DNA of 64,000 nt from Fibrobacter sp. (GTDB lineage: Bacteria; Fibrobacterota; Fibrobacteria; Fibrobacterales; Fibrobacteraceae). The DNA is taken from positions 99,783 to 163,782 of the forward strand of contig JAFVGH010000068.1 of NCBI GenBank assembly GCA_017475045.1, written 5' to 3'. The notes beneath the pieces are model-generated. The model did not search any database and was not told the origin of the DNA. It saw only the letters and a program-made list of their open reading frames with translations. A program made the position numbers and the translations under genes. This document shows positions 1 to 9,016 of this stretch, one piece after another. Position 1 is the stretch's first letter, and each line of letters begins with the position of its first letter.

Positions 1-992
1 TCTACCATCAGGCGATGCATTCCACGGCGAGAAAGCTCATCCAGCATTTGCGTCCAGTTTTCTTCAAAAGTATTGCCACTTAAAAGGATTGCTTCACTTT
101 TGATAGCGGGCTGCTCTACGCAAGTGAAAACAAGAGGTGCAGCGGCATCCACCTTATCAGCACCCTTTCCGTGCGAAAAGAACTTCAATTTCGAAATTTC
201 TGATTCCGTAAACTCGTGATGTCCAGCCCACAAAACTTTTACAGGGCTGTTGCCATGTGCGTAGCGGACATCCAGAGAGGGGTTGTCGGCCAGGAGCGTT
301 CCCGCCCCCACTAAAACGGCGTCGCTCATGGCCCGCAGTTCATGGTTCCAACAGGCGGCTCCCAGCCCTGTAATGCGCAAGGGGGCGGGAACACCTCGGT
401 TGTCCAGCATTCCCATGAAGCCGTTTTCAGAGACGGCAACCTTTACTTCTACAAAAATCCTCTCGTTACGAACAAAATAATCGTAAGCTTCAAAGAACCT
501 TTCTATTTCGGCGAAGACCACAGAGCCGTCGTTTTCTGATTCGTCTGGAGCGAGCGTCATGCAACCTTCGGCAGAGCAGGTGTCGCTCCAGCCGCTTTCG
601 GCATGGGCCCGCAGGCAGGCGTCCTTGCCTTCGTAAACCTTGATGCCTGCCGCCTCCAGAATGCCACGGCTCTTTCCGCGGACCTGTGGATTCGGATCTG
701 CATGGGCATAATAGACTTCGGAGATTCCCGCCTCGATGATGGCCTTTGTGCAGGGGGGCGTGCGGCCATAATGGCAGCAGGGCTCCAGCGTCACGTAAAT
801 GGCCGCGCCGCGGGCCAGCTCGCCCGCGTCACGCAGAGCCATGACTTCGGCATGGGCGTTCCCGGGACTCTGCGTACGCCCCCTGCCCACTACCAAGCCA
901 TCTTTCACTACAACCGCACCTACCGCCGGATTGGGGCGGCTTACGCCTATCGAGAAGAAGGACTCTTCAAGTGCAAGTTGCAGGTAATTCAT
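1..992 (-). CDS. ribD: RibD, riboflavin deaminase/reductase (3' end beyond window)
   Basis: Bifunctional enzyme of riboflavin synthesis: the N-terminal domain deaminates the pyrimidinone intermediate and the C-terminal domain reduces the ribose side chain, in the cytoplasm. About 330 codons are visible and the reading frame is open at base 1. The deaminase zinc site is clear: His47-Ala-Glu49, then Pro71-Cys72-Cys73-His-Tyr-Gly-Arg-Thr-Pro-Pro-Cys81. The reductase part starts near residue 150, but its end lies outside the window. The ATG at 992 is chosen because the protein then begins directly with the first helix of the deaminase, as is usual in RibD. No convincing Shine-Dalgarno precedes it. 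It follows the rhodanese lipoprotein gene on the same strand after 38 bp and may be read with it. Family assignment is firm; only the start is uncertain. Confidence 0.93.
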   Translation of the reverse strand, partial: MNYLQLALEESFFSIGVSRPNPAVGAVVVKDGLVVGRGRTQSPGNAHAEVMALRDAGELARGAAIYVTLEPCCHYGRTPPCTKAIIEAGISEVYYAHADPNPQVRGKSRGILEAAGIKVYEGKDACLRAHAESGWSDTCSAEGCMTLAPDESENDGSVVFAEIERFFEAYDYFVRNERIFVEVKVAVSENGFMGMLDNRGVPAPLRITGLGAACWNHELRAMSDAVLVGAGTLLADNPSLDVRYAHGNSPVKVLWAGHHEFTESEISKLKFFSHGKGADKVDAAAPLVFTCVEQPAIKSEAILLSGNTFEENWTQMLDELSRRGMHRLMV

Positions 993-1030
993 GAAGCCTG
1001 GGTGTTTACTGCAAAAAAGTGACCAAACTA

Positions 1031-1513
1031 CTACTGCTTCGGGAAGGCCAGGAACCCGCCCACCACGTTGAACACCTTCTCGTATCCGTTTTCAATCAAG
1101 AAATTGGAAGCTGCCATGCTGCGCTTGCCGCTGCGGCAGTAAATCAGAAGGTCCTTGTCCTTGGGGAATTCCGCCAAGCGCTGCTGTATTTCCTGAAGAG
1201 GAATGTTCACTGCACCAGGAGCCATGCCCTCGGCTACTTCGGAGGGTGTACGCACGTCAATCAACATAGCACCGGCCTTGCTCATTTCTAGAGCCTTATC
1301 CCAGTCAACGTTTGTAATAGTCGCCTCAGGCGACGTCGCTTTAGGCGCCTCTGCCGCAGGAGCAGCCTCGGCAGCCGGGGCCGGGGTTGCCGGGGCAACA
1401 GCCGCTACGGTAACAGGAGCTTTCTGCTCCACAACAGCCTCTTGCTTTGGCGTTTCATTACAACCCACAACAACCAGAGCCATACCGAACATAAGTCCAA
1501 ACATTTTTTTCAT
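1031..1513 (-). CDS. Rhodanese-domain lipoprotein
   Basis: A 160-residue protein with a lipoprotein signal (lipobox ending in Cys18, VVVGC), an Ala/Pro/Glu-rich linker to about residue 60, then one rhodanese fold. The active-site loop CRSGKRS, with its Cys at about residue 126, matches catalytic single-domain rhodaneses, which carry sulfur as a persulfide. Export and lipid anchoring would place it on the periplasmic side of a membrane, which is less common than cytoplasmic rhodaneses. It lies just downstream of the PAS membrane protein gene (1 bp gap) and upstream of ribD, so it is probably the middle of a minus-strand operon. Its sulfur acceptor cannot be inferred from the context. Confidence 0.88.
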   Translation of the reverse strand: MKKMFGLMFGMALVVVGCNETPKQEAVVEQKAPVTVAAVAPATPAPAAEAAPAAEAPKATSPEATITNVDWDKALEMSKAGAMLIDVRTPSEVAEGMAPGAVNIPLQEIQQRLAEFPKDKDLLIYCRSGKRSMAASNFLIENGYEKVFNVVGGFLAFPKQ

Positions 1514-1514
1514 C

Positions 1515-2777
1515 TTATACCTCTTTGTTTTTAGGAACTATTCTAATGTAGGCACACAAGGCCTGATGAACAACACCTGTTTCCACCTTCAGCGGAACCA
1601 CATTGAAAATCATGGGTTCATCCAACTTATCGCCCTCTGATATCCAGGATATGCGACGTCCAGTTTCAAAAACCTCCGACAGAACCCTGCTAAAATACAG
1701 TAACGGCTTAGAATCCACTACGCTACTCAAAGCCATTCCTTGAATAGAAGACAAATCCTGAATTTTGAAGGCATTAGCAAAGCATTGGTTAGCCCCAAGA
1801 ATCTTATAGTCACGGTCCACCCAGAACACACGCAAGTCAGGCAAAGACATTGCCGCCGAGAACAAGGCATTCTCGTTTTGATCTGGGTCAAAGATAAAGT
1901 TGCCCATCATCAGGTCTAGGCGGTTCGCCACCCCCTGAAATACCAAATTCCCTTCCAAGTCATAAGAAAGCAAACCACGGAGGTTATACCAAACTAGCGA
2001 CCCATTTTTGTTATACAGGCGAATTCTCACTGGTGGGTACAGCTTATTTTTTTCGGCACCACTCTTATCGTCCTTGTATTCCCGAATATAGCGGTTCATC
2101 AACTTTTCCAAAAGAGCCACATCTTCTTCGAAAACAATGCTCGACAAATCTATACCACCCGCTGACTGCGGAACTACCAAAAAATCATCATCTGGAATGG
2201 GTGTCAAGAATTTCACCAATCTTTTCTCTACATCCATGCTCCACAAAAAGGCTTCGGTAGTCTTCCTCATCAGGTCCAGGTTATCTTGCAACGCCTTACG
2301 TTCCCTACGACTTTCCTGTTCCCTGGTAATATTCTTTATGAAACAAACATAATTGAACTCCGACAAAGAAATCCGGTGAATGAAGCACCGCAGTTCATAC
2401 CACAAAATATCCTTATCATCTAATTTTATCGAAAAAAGGAATGGGATATCCCTGTGTTTTTCGGTTTCCATGAAAAACAGGCGCATGCGGCCCCAATCCT
2501 TGGTGTCTAGAAGCTCCTGAAAGCCCTGACCCTGAACTAGCCTTTCTATTAAGGGTTCCTCCACAAAGAGAGGCATACTATACAGGTACTCCAGATGTTG
2601 AGACAACACCACAATCCCTTCGCTTACATTCTTACCAAAACGCTTGTAGAATTTCTGCCTCTTGCGGCTATCTCTAAGCAGCATCAAGCAAACTACACAA
2701 ACCACAACAAGTAGAACCCCGATAGCAGCCGAAGCCAGGGCCCAGTCAACATTTCCGATTTTAGGAATCGCCGTCAT
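1515..2777 (-). CDS. Membrane-anchored PAS-type sensory protein
   Basis: A 420-residue protein with one N-terminal transmembrane helix (about residues 13-35, Val/Leu-rich) followed by a basic stop-transfer stretch. The remainder looks like two or three consecutive PAS-like modules: the segment with a conserved NYVCFIKNITREQE ending is a PAS/PAC border, and a second comes later (VWYNLRG...GNLVFQGVANRLD). No histidine kinase, GGDEF, EAL or DNA-binding domain follows, so it is a sensor or scaffold without a visible output domain. The start codon lies inside the upstream gene's 3' end (17 bp overlap), which suggests translational coupling. The PAS assignment rests on pattern recognition and is moderate; ligand and partner are unknown. 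Confidence 0.6.
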   Translation of the reverse strand: MTAIPKIGNVDWALASAAIGVLLVVVCVVCLMLLRDSRKRQKFYKRFGKNVSEGIVVLSQHLEYLYSMPLFVEEPLIERLVQGQGFQELLDTKDWGRMRLFFMETEKHRDIPFLFSIKLDDKDILWYELRCFIHRISLSEFNYVCFIKNITREQESRRERKALQDNLDLMRKTTEAFLWSMDVEKRLVKFLTPIPDDDFLVVPQSAGGIDLSSIVFEEDVALLEKLMNRYIREYKDDKSGAEKNKLYPPVRIRLYNKNGSLVWYNLRGLLSYDLEGNLVFQGVANRLDLMMGNFIFDPDQNENALFSAAMSLPDLRVFWVDRDYKILGANQCFANAFKIQDLSSIQGMALSSVVDSKPLLYFSRVLSEVFETGRRISWISEGDKLDEPMIFNVVPLKVETGVVHQALCAYIRIVPKNKEV

Positions 2778-3546
2778 GTTTCTGAAGATACATTTTTTTC
2801 CGAACCCATAACCCGTTCCACCCTAAATTTCCATTACCAAAGCCATGCGTTCCACCCCATTCCAAGAATTTCAGGTTTACAACCAGTTCCACTCCCACGC
2901 AAAAGCGGGGAAAATGATAAAACCCAGAAAGCGAGCCGAATTTAAAGAAAAAAGTGTGTCCAAGACTCAAGTCTTTACCATCTGACTCCACTGACAGAGA
3001 AAACATATCCGTCGGTTTCCAAGAAATACTCCCCCTTCCACCCCACAGTTCATCGGTAAAACCCATTGCCCAGAGGGATCCACAAAAGGCCCCCCATTCC
3101 AATCCCGCCCCAAATTTTAGCCGATGGCGTACCCATCGAGCATCCCCAGGAATCCAGCCCAGCAACGTTCCGTAACTTGCCCCAAGCACCGCAGGGCCAT
3201 ACCCGTAGGCGGCATCCAACTCACCGTAATGCTCCCTAAAAAGGCTGTCCATTTCACCATAGTAGTAGTAGAAGGCGACACGATATACAGAATCGCCCCA
3301 CTCCCCCGCCGCACTCATAGCCCATTCGTCGGGGACCTCGGGAACATTCCAGTAAGAAAAGCCAAAGGAGGGCGTTCCCCGCCTTGCCGGGCTGGAATAC
3401 CACCCTGGAAGTCCTGCAGACTGTACCGCAACTTTTTTCACAAAGGGCACCGGGGAATCCATGGCAAAAACCACCCCCGACATCAAAAGTACCACAGAAA
3501 ACCTACGGACGAACGACAATTCCCACCACCTTTTCAAAAGCTCCAC
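2761..3546 (-). CDS. Unknown exported envelope protein
   Basis: I do not recognise this protein. Its first 30 residues hold a hydrophobic stretch (FSVVLLMSGVVFAM) that fits a signal peptide. The rest is rich in Gly, Tyr, Trp and Phe with alternating polar and aromatic residues, as in small outer-membrane beta-barrels. The assigned GTG start at 3546 gives a 44-bp overlap with the upstream lamin-tail gene; an internal start close to the hydrophobic segment would shorten that. It also overlaps the downstream PAS gene by 17 bp. The nested overlaps argue that the lamin-tail protein, this protein and the PAS protein are made together. A barrel is inference only. Confidence 0.55.
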   Translation of the reverse strand: MELLKRWWELSFVRRFSVVLLMSGVVFAMDSPVPFVKKVAVQSAGLPGWYSSPARRGTPSFGFSYWNVPEVPDEWAMSAAGEWGDSVYRVAFYYYYGEMDSLFREHYGELDAAYGYGPAVLGASYGTLLGWIPGDARWVRHRLKFGAGLEWGAFCGSLWAMGFTDELWGGRGSISWKPTDMFSLSVESDGKDLSLGHTFFFKFGSLSGFYHFPRFCVGVELVVNLKFLEWGGTHGFGNGNLGWNGLWVRKKMYLQKHDGDS

Positions 3547-4906
3547 AAGTTATCTTGACGTACGCAGCCCCCACCCCCGTGTATTCCTGCACAGGCACTT
3601 TCCACCACGTGTTGGACATTGCCGGAATTTTCTGTTTCCAGACCATTTGACCGGCACTATCCAGCAAATTCAACATCACCTCACTATCACTTTCCACCCT
3701 CACCTGCAGGTAATCACCCCTTTTCCGCAGTACCCTGGACGACAGTTTGTACAAAAAGGGTTCCTGGCTATATTTTTCAGAATTTCTCCCCTGAAACCCC
3801 GGCGTATTCTCGGCCTTTCCGGTCTTGGGATTGAACCCTAAGGGACAATCTACCGTAAACTTGTCCCAATTAGCACTGTCCACAACAGCCTCCCCAAAAC
3901 AAAGCGAAAAGGAGCCAGCCGTATTGTTCAGGTATCCTATAGAAGCTTGAATCAAGGACACATCACGGTAGACAATTTGTTCCCGCAAAGACGCCGTATC
4001 CCTAGACACAAGGACACTTTCATAAGGGCCTATAGAATCGCCTTCGGTCCCCCAAAAAGTTCCACGATTACAATGCCTGATTCTTGACAAAGGAAGCCGC
4101 ACCTGTGAAGCATTGTAAATTTCTACCCACTCCGGCACAGGCTCTTCTGGACAATGGTGAATTTCCGTAATCATCAACGGAGAATTGCCCACCTTTGCCA
4201 AGAGGGTGTCCAGGCTATTATTGACAGAAATCTCGTCATCGCTCACCTGCAAGTGCAGCCAAACAGGCCCCTTGGCCGACACGGCAAAAGAAAAGAATTC
4301 GTTTACGCGCAGAGAATCCACCTTACCGCCTTCGGAAGGGAACAAGTCCCTATACTGATAGCGCAACCAAGTTCCCTTACAACCAGAAAGTCTGCCGGAC
4401 ACCCACCAGTAGTCGCCCCTAGACTCATATTCTACCCGAGATATACCACAATCATCCAAGTCCAGCTCATATTGAGGGTTGCCATACCCCGGAGTGGGCT
4501 CGTCCAAAAGCCACTGATCCCCGTAGCCCTTTCGCTGGAACGACTTTCCCGGTTTTGGCTTGTCCAGCTTAACGGAGTCCGAACAAGCGCCCGTCTGAAG
4601 TTTCCAGGTGGACTCCCTAGAATTGGGAAGCGTATAGCTCCCAAGGTCCCCGCAAACGACACCCGCCATTTCTGGGCACAAGCTATTACCATGAGAAAGG
4701 AAAAAACGATCGCCCTGCGGATATGCAAAACCAAGGGCCAACTTTTCATCCATGGAGACAAAGAGGGATTCCGCCCTAAAGGACGAATCCATGCGGATTT
4801 CCACGAACTCCCCCTGCTGGTCCGCCACGTCTGTCGGATCGGGAAATATTTCCACAAACTGGGGACAGGCCGCCACCAGGGAGGAAAGAAACAGGATGTA
4901 TTTCAA
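3503..4906 (-). CDS. Lamin-tail-domain (LTD) surface protein
   Basis: A 467-residue exported protein. The N-terminal hydrophobic stretch MKYILFLSSLVAAC could be a signal peptide or a short lipoprotein signal ending at Cys14. A beta-sandwich of the lamin-tail type is recognisable near residues 245-340 from the pattern LMITEIHHCPEE..PEWVEIYNAS, the hallmark of LTD domains, which in bacteria sit on secreted nucleases and surface proteins. A second, weaker LTD-like start (FVEIFPDP...GEFVEIRM) opens the mature protein. The last 80 residues resemble a C-terminal sorting or Ig-like module (VRVESDSEVMLNLLDSAGQMVWKQ). The start is TTG with AGGGG seven bases upstream, and that Shine-Dalgarno lies inside an 18-bp palindrome. 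It is the first gene of a tight cluster with the envelope and PAS genes. Confidence 0.7.
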   Translation of the reverse strand: MKYILFLSSLVAACPQFVEIFPDPTDVADQQGEFVEIRMDSSFRAESLFVSMDEKLALGFAYPQGDRFFLSHGNSLCPEMAGVVCGDLGSYTLPNSRESTWKLQTGACSDSVKLDKPKPGKSFQRKGYGDQWLLDEPTPGYGNPQYELDLDDCGISRVEYESRGDYWWVSGRLSGCKGTWLRYQYRDLFPSEGGKVDSLRVNEFFSFAVSAKGPVWLHLQVSDDEISVNNSLDTLLAKVGNSPLMITEIHHCPEEPVPEWVEIYNASQVRLPLSRIRHCNRGTFWGTEGDSIGPYESVLVSRDTASLREQIVYRDVSLIQASIGYLNNTAGSFSLCFGEAVVDSANWDKFTVDCPLGFNPKTGKAENTPGFQGRNSEKYSQEPFLYKLSSRVLRKRGDYLQVRVESDSEVMLNLLDSAGQMVWKQKIPAMSNTWWKVPVQEYTGVGAAYVKITCGAFEKVVGIVVRP

Positions 4907-4909
4907 GAT

Positions 4910-4927
4910 AAAACCCCTAGGGGTTTT
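4910..4927. promoter_or_regulatory. 18-bp perfect palindrome over the LTD gene ribosome site
   Basis: AAAACCCCTAGGGGTTTT is perfectly self-complementary and ends four bases upstream of the TTG start of the lamin-tail gene. Its AGGGG half is the only Shine-Dalgarno candidate, so a protein bound to the DNA here, or pairing within the RNA, could control the gene. The function is inferred from position only. Confidence 0.5.
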
Positions 4928-4978
4928 CCCTTACTGCTACCCCGAAGGGTGCCACCTTGCGGAACAGGTCAGGGGAGC

Positions 4979-5899
4979 TCAATCCACGGCGTAGTCGCCG
5001 GGGAGCATATAGGCAAGGGGATTCACGGCCACGTTGTTCACCCAGACCTCGTAATGAAGGTGAGGGCCAACAGAACGACCGGTGTTTCCCATATAACCAA
5101 TAATCTGGTAACGACGGACAAACTGTCCCGGATTGACCAGGGACATCTGCATGTGGCCATAGCGGGTCACGATACCGTTGCCATGATTGATAGTCACGAA
5201 ATTTCCAAAGGTAGAGCTCATCTGGGCCACATCTACCACGCCGTCAGCAGCGGCAAAAATGGGCGTCCAGCGGTCATTGGCGATATCCACGCCATAATGC
5301 ATTTTCCCAACTTCGCCCGTAACAGGATGGATACGGGGACCAAAAGAAGAAGCGTAACGCCCCTGGGTCGGAGAGATGGAGGGGACAAAGCGCCAGGCAG
5401 ATTGTTTCTGCTTGATATAGTCAGTCAGGTCGCTGAAGGCTCCGCTGTTATTGTCCAGCTTGCCATGCAAGCGGTTCGCCTCTTCTTTCAAGTTCGCCAT
5501 CTTCTCGAAAACCGGAGAAGTTTCCATGAGCAGCTTGGAGTTGGGTTCCACAGAACCACCAGTACCCAGATTTCGTTCCTCTTCGTCTGGCAGGGGCAGG
5601 CCATATTTGGAATGGAGCCTCTGTTCATCACCAAGAAAATCTGCAGAAGTCCGGTTCAGGTAATCCAAAGTTCCCTGAATCTGGGACAACTCCCGGTCCA
5701 AACCGGCACGGTCATCCAGGACATGGCCCAAAAGACCACGATAGGCCGTTGTTGCTGTAAATTGTGCAAGGAAGAGTACAAAGCCCACCACTAAAACGAA
5801 CTTCAAAAAAGGAAGTCCCCGAAACACCAGCGACGGCACGTGAAGGGTCACGGACCGCGAGGAATTCTGAAAGTGTATAGTGGTCTTTACAAAATTCAC
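4979..5899 (-). CDS. M23-family (LytM) membrane-anchored endopeptidase
   Basis: A peptidase of the lysostaphin/LytM family, expected to cut peptidoglycan cross-bridges or to activate amidases in the periplasm. One transmembrane helix near the N-terminus (FLKFVLVVGFVLFLAQF) is followed by a coiled-coil-like region and a C-terminal M23 domain. The domain carries HYGVDIAN (His and Asp zinc ligands), then TRYGHM and GPHLHYEVW (HxH). All expected metal and catalytic residues are present, so it should be active. I place the start at a GTG (5899): a TATCTT hexamer ends seven bases before it and there is no Shine-Dalgarno. A longer in-frame start at 5968 is possible but adds an unlikely Cys/Pro-rich leader. 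Confidence 0.85.
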   Translation of the reverse strand: MNFVKTTIHFQNSSRSVTLHVPSLVFRGLPFLKFVLVVGFVLFLAQFTATTAYRGLLGHVLDDRAGLDRELSQIQGTLDYLNRTSADFLGDEQRLHSKYGLPLPDEEERNLGTGGSVEPNSKLLMETSPVFEKMANLKEEANRLHGKLDNNSGAFSDLTDYIKQKQSAWRFVPSISPTQGRYASSFGPRIHPVTGEVGKMHYGVDIANDRWTPIFAAADGVVDVAQMSSTFGNFVTINHGNGIVTRYGHMQMSLVNPGQFVRRYQIIGYMGNTGRSVGPHLHYEVWVNNVAVNPLAYMLPGDYAVD

Positions 5900-5906
5900 G
5901 GGGCAA

Positions 5907-5912
5907 AAGATA
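5907..5912 (-). promoter_or_regulatory. Candidate -10 box of a leaderless M23 mRNA
   Basis: TATCTT on the minus strand is followed by TTGCCCC and then the GTG start, which would put the first base of the mRNA at the start codon. One of seven similar cases in this window. Confidence 0.35.
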
Positions 5913-6106
5913 GAAAAAAGAGGTCTTGGGGAACACCCTTTCCCCGTTTTTTTCAGTTTCTGCCCCATAATTGGCGTTTTTAGCGTAAAAAAGCCCCTTA
6001 AAAACGTTTAAAACCGCTTTTTCTAAAAAAAATATATACATACATAAATGTTTTTATGTAAATTACAAGGACAGGCCGTAAAAAGCCGTTTACCCTTGGA
6101 GATATT

Positions 6107-9016
6107 ATGAGCTTACTGGATGCATTTAAACCGAAATGGCAGAATTCCAACCCCGACAGACGCATCGAAGCAATCGAGGAGATGGGACCTTCCAATCAGG
6201 ACACCTTTGAAAGAATCGCCCTGTACGACGAAGACGCAAGCGTACGTACCGCAGCCATCAAAAAGTTAACGGTCATTTCCGCCCTCGCGCAAATTTCAAA
6301 GAACGACAAAGACGCCCACGTCCGCCGACTGGCCGAATCCCGTTATTTCGATGAAATTGTCCGTAAGCTCAAGGAACTCCGCGCAGTCTCCCCCGAAGCC
6401 CTGCGTTTCATTAGCGAACTGAAAGACACCCGCTACGCCGAAGACCTGATCAAGAACCTGCCCTCTGCAGAACTCCGACTGGAATTGGTGAAACAAATCA
6501 GCAAGGCAAACCTGCTGGCCTTGGCCGCCACCAAGGATACCGTCGAGAAAGTCGCCATGGAAGCCGTAGGCAAGCTTTCTTCAGAGTCCCTGTTGCAAGA
6601 CGTGGCCAAGTCTTCCAAGCACACCTCTGTCCGTAAAGTCGCCGCCGACAAGATCAAGGCCATGCAAGAGGCCGCTGACGGAGGAAAGCGCGCCCAGATG
6701 CTTCTTATGAGCAAGAGGGAAGCCCTCATCCAGCAGGCACACCACCTGGCCGCCCAGAAGGACCCCATTTCTGTCAAGTCCCAGTTCAAGGACCTGATGG
6801 AAGAAGCGGCCGCCCTAGGCATGGGCCCGGCCCAAGCAACTTTAGACGGCATCTATGCCAGCTTCAACAAGTTCTGTGACGAAGCCGATGCCGCCCGTAT
6901 CGCCGCCGAGAAGGCCGAAGCCGAAAAGCAAGCTCTGGTCGCCCACCTGATGGAGACCTTTGCAGAATTGGAAAACCTTGTTAACGAGAACAAGGTCCAG
7001 GAATGTGCAGAACGTGTCGACCAGATCATCAATGAATGGAACGACAACAAGTCCAAGATGACACCTGACGCCATTCGCAAATTCAATCAGGTATTCTTCA
7101 AGGTACAAGACCTGAAGAAAAAAGAAGCGGCCACCGAAGAAAGCGCCCCTGCCGAAGCAAAGGAATCTAGCCGCAGAGAAATGCTGGACCAGCTGCAGGC
7201 TCTCGCAGACACAGAAACCACAGAAACTACATCCAAACATCTGCACGGTATTGTGCGGGAATGGGAAAAGCTTCCCCTGCTGGAAGGCGATGACCCGGAA
7301 CTGCAGGAATACAACACTCTCCGCAGCAAACTGGGCGAAAAGATTGCAGCCTTCAACGCCTCGGCTCAGGAACGCTTTGAAAAGAATTCCGAGAAACTCA
7401 AGGCTATTATCGAGCGCGTCAAGGGTTTCAACGAAAACGAGGATTTCAAGGAACTGAGTCTCAAGCTCAGAAACGCCTACCAGGAATGGAAAGACATCGT
7501 AGGCGACCAAAAATTCAAGTACCACGACTTGTGGCTGGAATACAAATCCGCTACGGAACGATTCCAGGAAATGCGCCAATGGCAGTCTTGGCACAACGAG
7601 AACGACAGGGCCTCCATCCTTGAAGAGCTGGAGAACCTTGCCAATGAACCCGGTAGCCAGGATGTTCTGGACAAGCTCAAGAACCTTTCTAACAAGTGGA
7701 AAAATATCGGTCCCATCTCGCCTACCAAGTTTGCCGAGTTCAAGGACAAATTCCAGGGCCTGTTCGAGAAAATCAAGGAAAACTGCGCTCCCTTTATCGA
7801 GGAACGCCTGGCCCAGAGGCAAAAGAATCTGGAAGAAAAGGAAGCCCTATGCCAGAAGGCCGAAGATCTCCTGAACAACGCCGAGATTTTCTGGAAGGAC
7901 AAGTTCAAGACCATGCAGGAAATCCAGGAATCCTGGAAAAACATCGGCATGGTTCCCAAAGAAAGCCTGACCGCCCTGATGGAGCGTTTCAAGAAGATTA
8001 CGGGCGAGTTCTACGCCAAGCACAAGGAAATCCTGAAGCAAGAGGACAAGACCCGCGAAGACAACTACGAACGCAAGCTGAAGCTCTGTGAAGAAGCCGA
8101 AGCCCTGAAGGAATCTACCGACTGGAACGCCACTTCCGGCAAGCTCAAGCAGCTGCAAGAATCCTGGAAATCCATCGGACCTGTTCCCAAGAGCAAGTCC
8201 GAAGAAATCTGGGCTCGCTTCCGCACAGCCTGCGACGCCTTCTTCGAAAAGAAGCGTGGCCATTTCGAAGAGATGGACGCCTCCAAGCAAGAGAACCTGA
8301 AGAAGAAAGAAGAACTCTGTGCAAAGCTTGAGGCCCTGGATCTGTCCACGATTTCCCAAGAGGTAATCGACACAGTGAAGGGTCTAGAAGCCGAATGGAA
8401 AGAAATCGGCATGGTTCCCAAAGAAGCCATCGAGACCATCAACGGCCGCTTCGGGAATTTCGTCAACCAGTTTGTGGACAAATACGCCCAGGTGAACGAA
8501 GAAGTCAAGAAGCAAGTCGCCGGCATCAAGGCCAAGAAGCAGGAAATGATCGAGAAGGTGAAACAGTTCGCCGAAAGCGCTGGCAGCAACCAGCTGGCAG
8601 ACGCCGTCCGTGACCTGCAGAAGGAATGGCGAGAGCTGGGATCTTGTGGCATGGAAGAAGCCGCGCTGCAGAAGGACTTCCGCGAGACCTGCGACGACTT
8701 CTTTACCCGCAGACGCGACCAGCTGGACATTCAGGAACAGGCAAGGCAGAACAACCTTCAAAAGAAGATTCTGCTGTGCGAACAAGCTGAAGACCTGCTG
8801 ACGGACTTGAACGAACAAACTGTAGGTGGCGCCATGAACAAGGTGAAGCACCTGCGTCGCCTCTGGAAAGAGGTGGGTGCCGTTCCCCGCAGCGAATCCG
8901 ACAAGGTGTGGAAACGTTTCAATTCCGCCTGCGACCAGGTATTTGCCTTCGGCCGTAAGGACGAACCTATGTCCGAAGAAACGCCCAGCGCACCTTCTTC
9001 TGAAGAACAGGCCTGA
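6107..9016 (+). CDS. DUF349-repeat protein
   Basis: A 969-residue cytoplasmic protein, almost entirely helical. The first 200 residues look like HEAT-type repeats (pairs of short helices with DEDASVRTAAIKKL, DKDAHVRRLAESR). From about residue 270 onward the DUF349 pattern recurs many times: a Trp-Lys-x-Ile/Val-Gly-x-Val/Ile-Pro-Lys/Arg turn, then a helix containing RF and ending in FF or FY. Examples are EWKEIGMVPKE, SWKSIGPVPKS, LWKEVGAVPRS. No catalytic motif is visible. DUF349 proteins are widespread in Bacteroidota and Proteobacteria but poorly characterised. Start at the ATG after GGAGATATT. Its stop overlaps the start of the Sua5-type gene by one base, so the two are translationally coupled. 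Confidence 0.9.
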   Translation: MSLLDAFKPKWQNSNPDRRIEAIEEMGPSNQDTFERIALYDEDASVRTAAIKKLTVISALAQISKNDKDAHVRRLAESRYFDEIVRKLKELRAVSPEALRFISELKDTRYAEDLIKNLPSAELRLELVKQISKANLLALAATKDTVEKVAMEAVGKLSSESLLQDVAKSSKHTSVRKVAADKIKAMQEAADGGKRAQMLLMSKREALIQQAHHLAAQKDPISVKSQFKDLMEEAAALGMGPAQATLDGIYASFNKFCDEADAARIAAEKAEAEKQALVAHLMETFAELENLVNENKVQECAERVDQIINEWNDNKSKMTPDAIRKFNQVFFKVQDLKKKEAATEESAPAEAKESSRREMLDQLQALADTETTETTSKHLHGIVREWEKLPLLEGDDPELQEYNTLRSKLGEKIAAFNASAQERFEKNSEKLKAIIERVKGFNENEDFKELSLKLRNAYQEWKDIVGDQKFKYHDLWLEYKSATERFQEMRQWQSWHNENDRASILEELENLANEPGSQDVLDKLKNLSNKWKNIGPISPTKFAEFKDKFQGLFEKIKENCAPFIEERLAQRQKNLEEKEALCQKAEDLLNNAEIFWKDKFKTMQEIQESWKNIGMVPKESLTALMERFKKITGEFYAKHKEILKQEDKTREDNYERKLKLCEEAEALKESTDWNATSGKLKQLQESWKSIGPVPKSKSEEIWARFRTACDAFFEKKRGHFEEMDASKQENLKKKEELCAKLEALDLSTISQEVIDTVKGLEAEWKEIGMVPKEAIETINGRFGNFVNQFVDKYAQVNEEVKKQVAGIKAKKQEMIEKVKQFAESAGSNQLADAVRDLQKEWRELGSCGMEEAALQKDFRETCDDFFTRRRDQLDIQEQARQNNLQKKILLCEQAEDLLTDLNEQTVGGAMNKVKHLRRLWKEVGAVPRSESDKVWKRFNSACDQVFAFGRKDEPMSEETPSAPSSEEQA

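Noticed and set aside
4154..5794. 546-codon open frame on the plus strand
   Set aside because: It lies wholly opposite the lamin-tail and M23 genes, which have family motifs and signal sequences. Its own translation has no recognisable domain and reflects the codon bias of the opposite strand.
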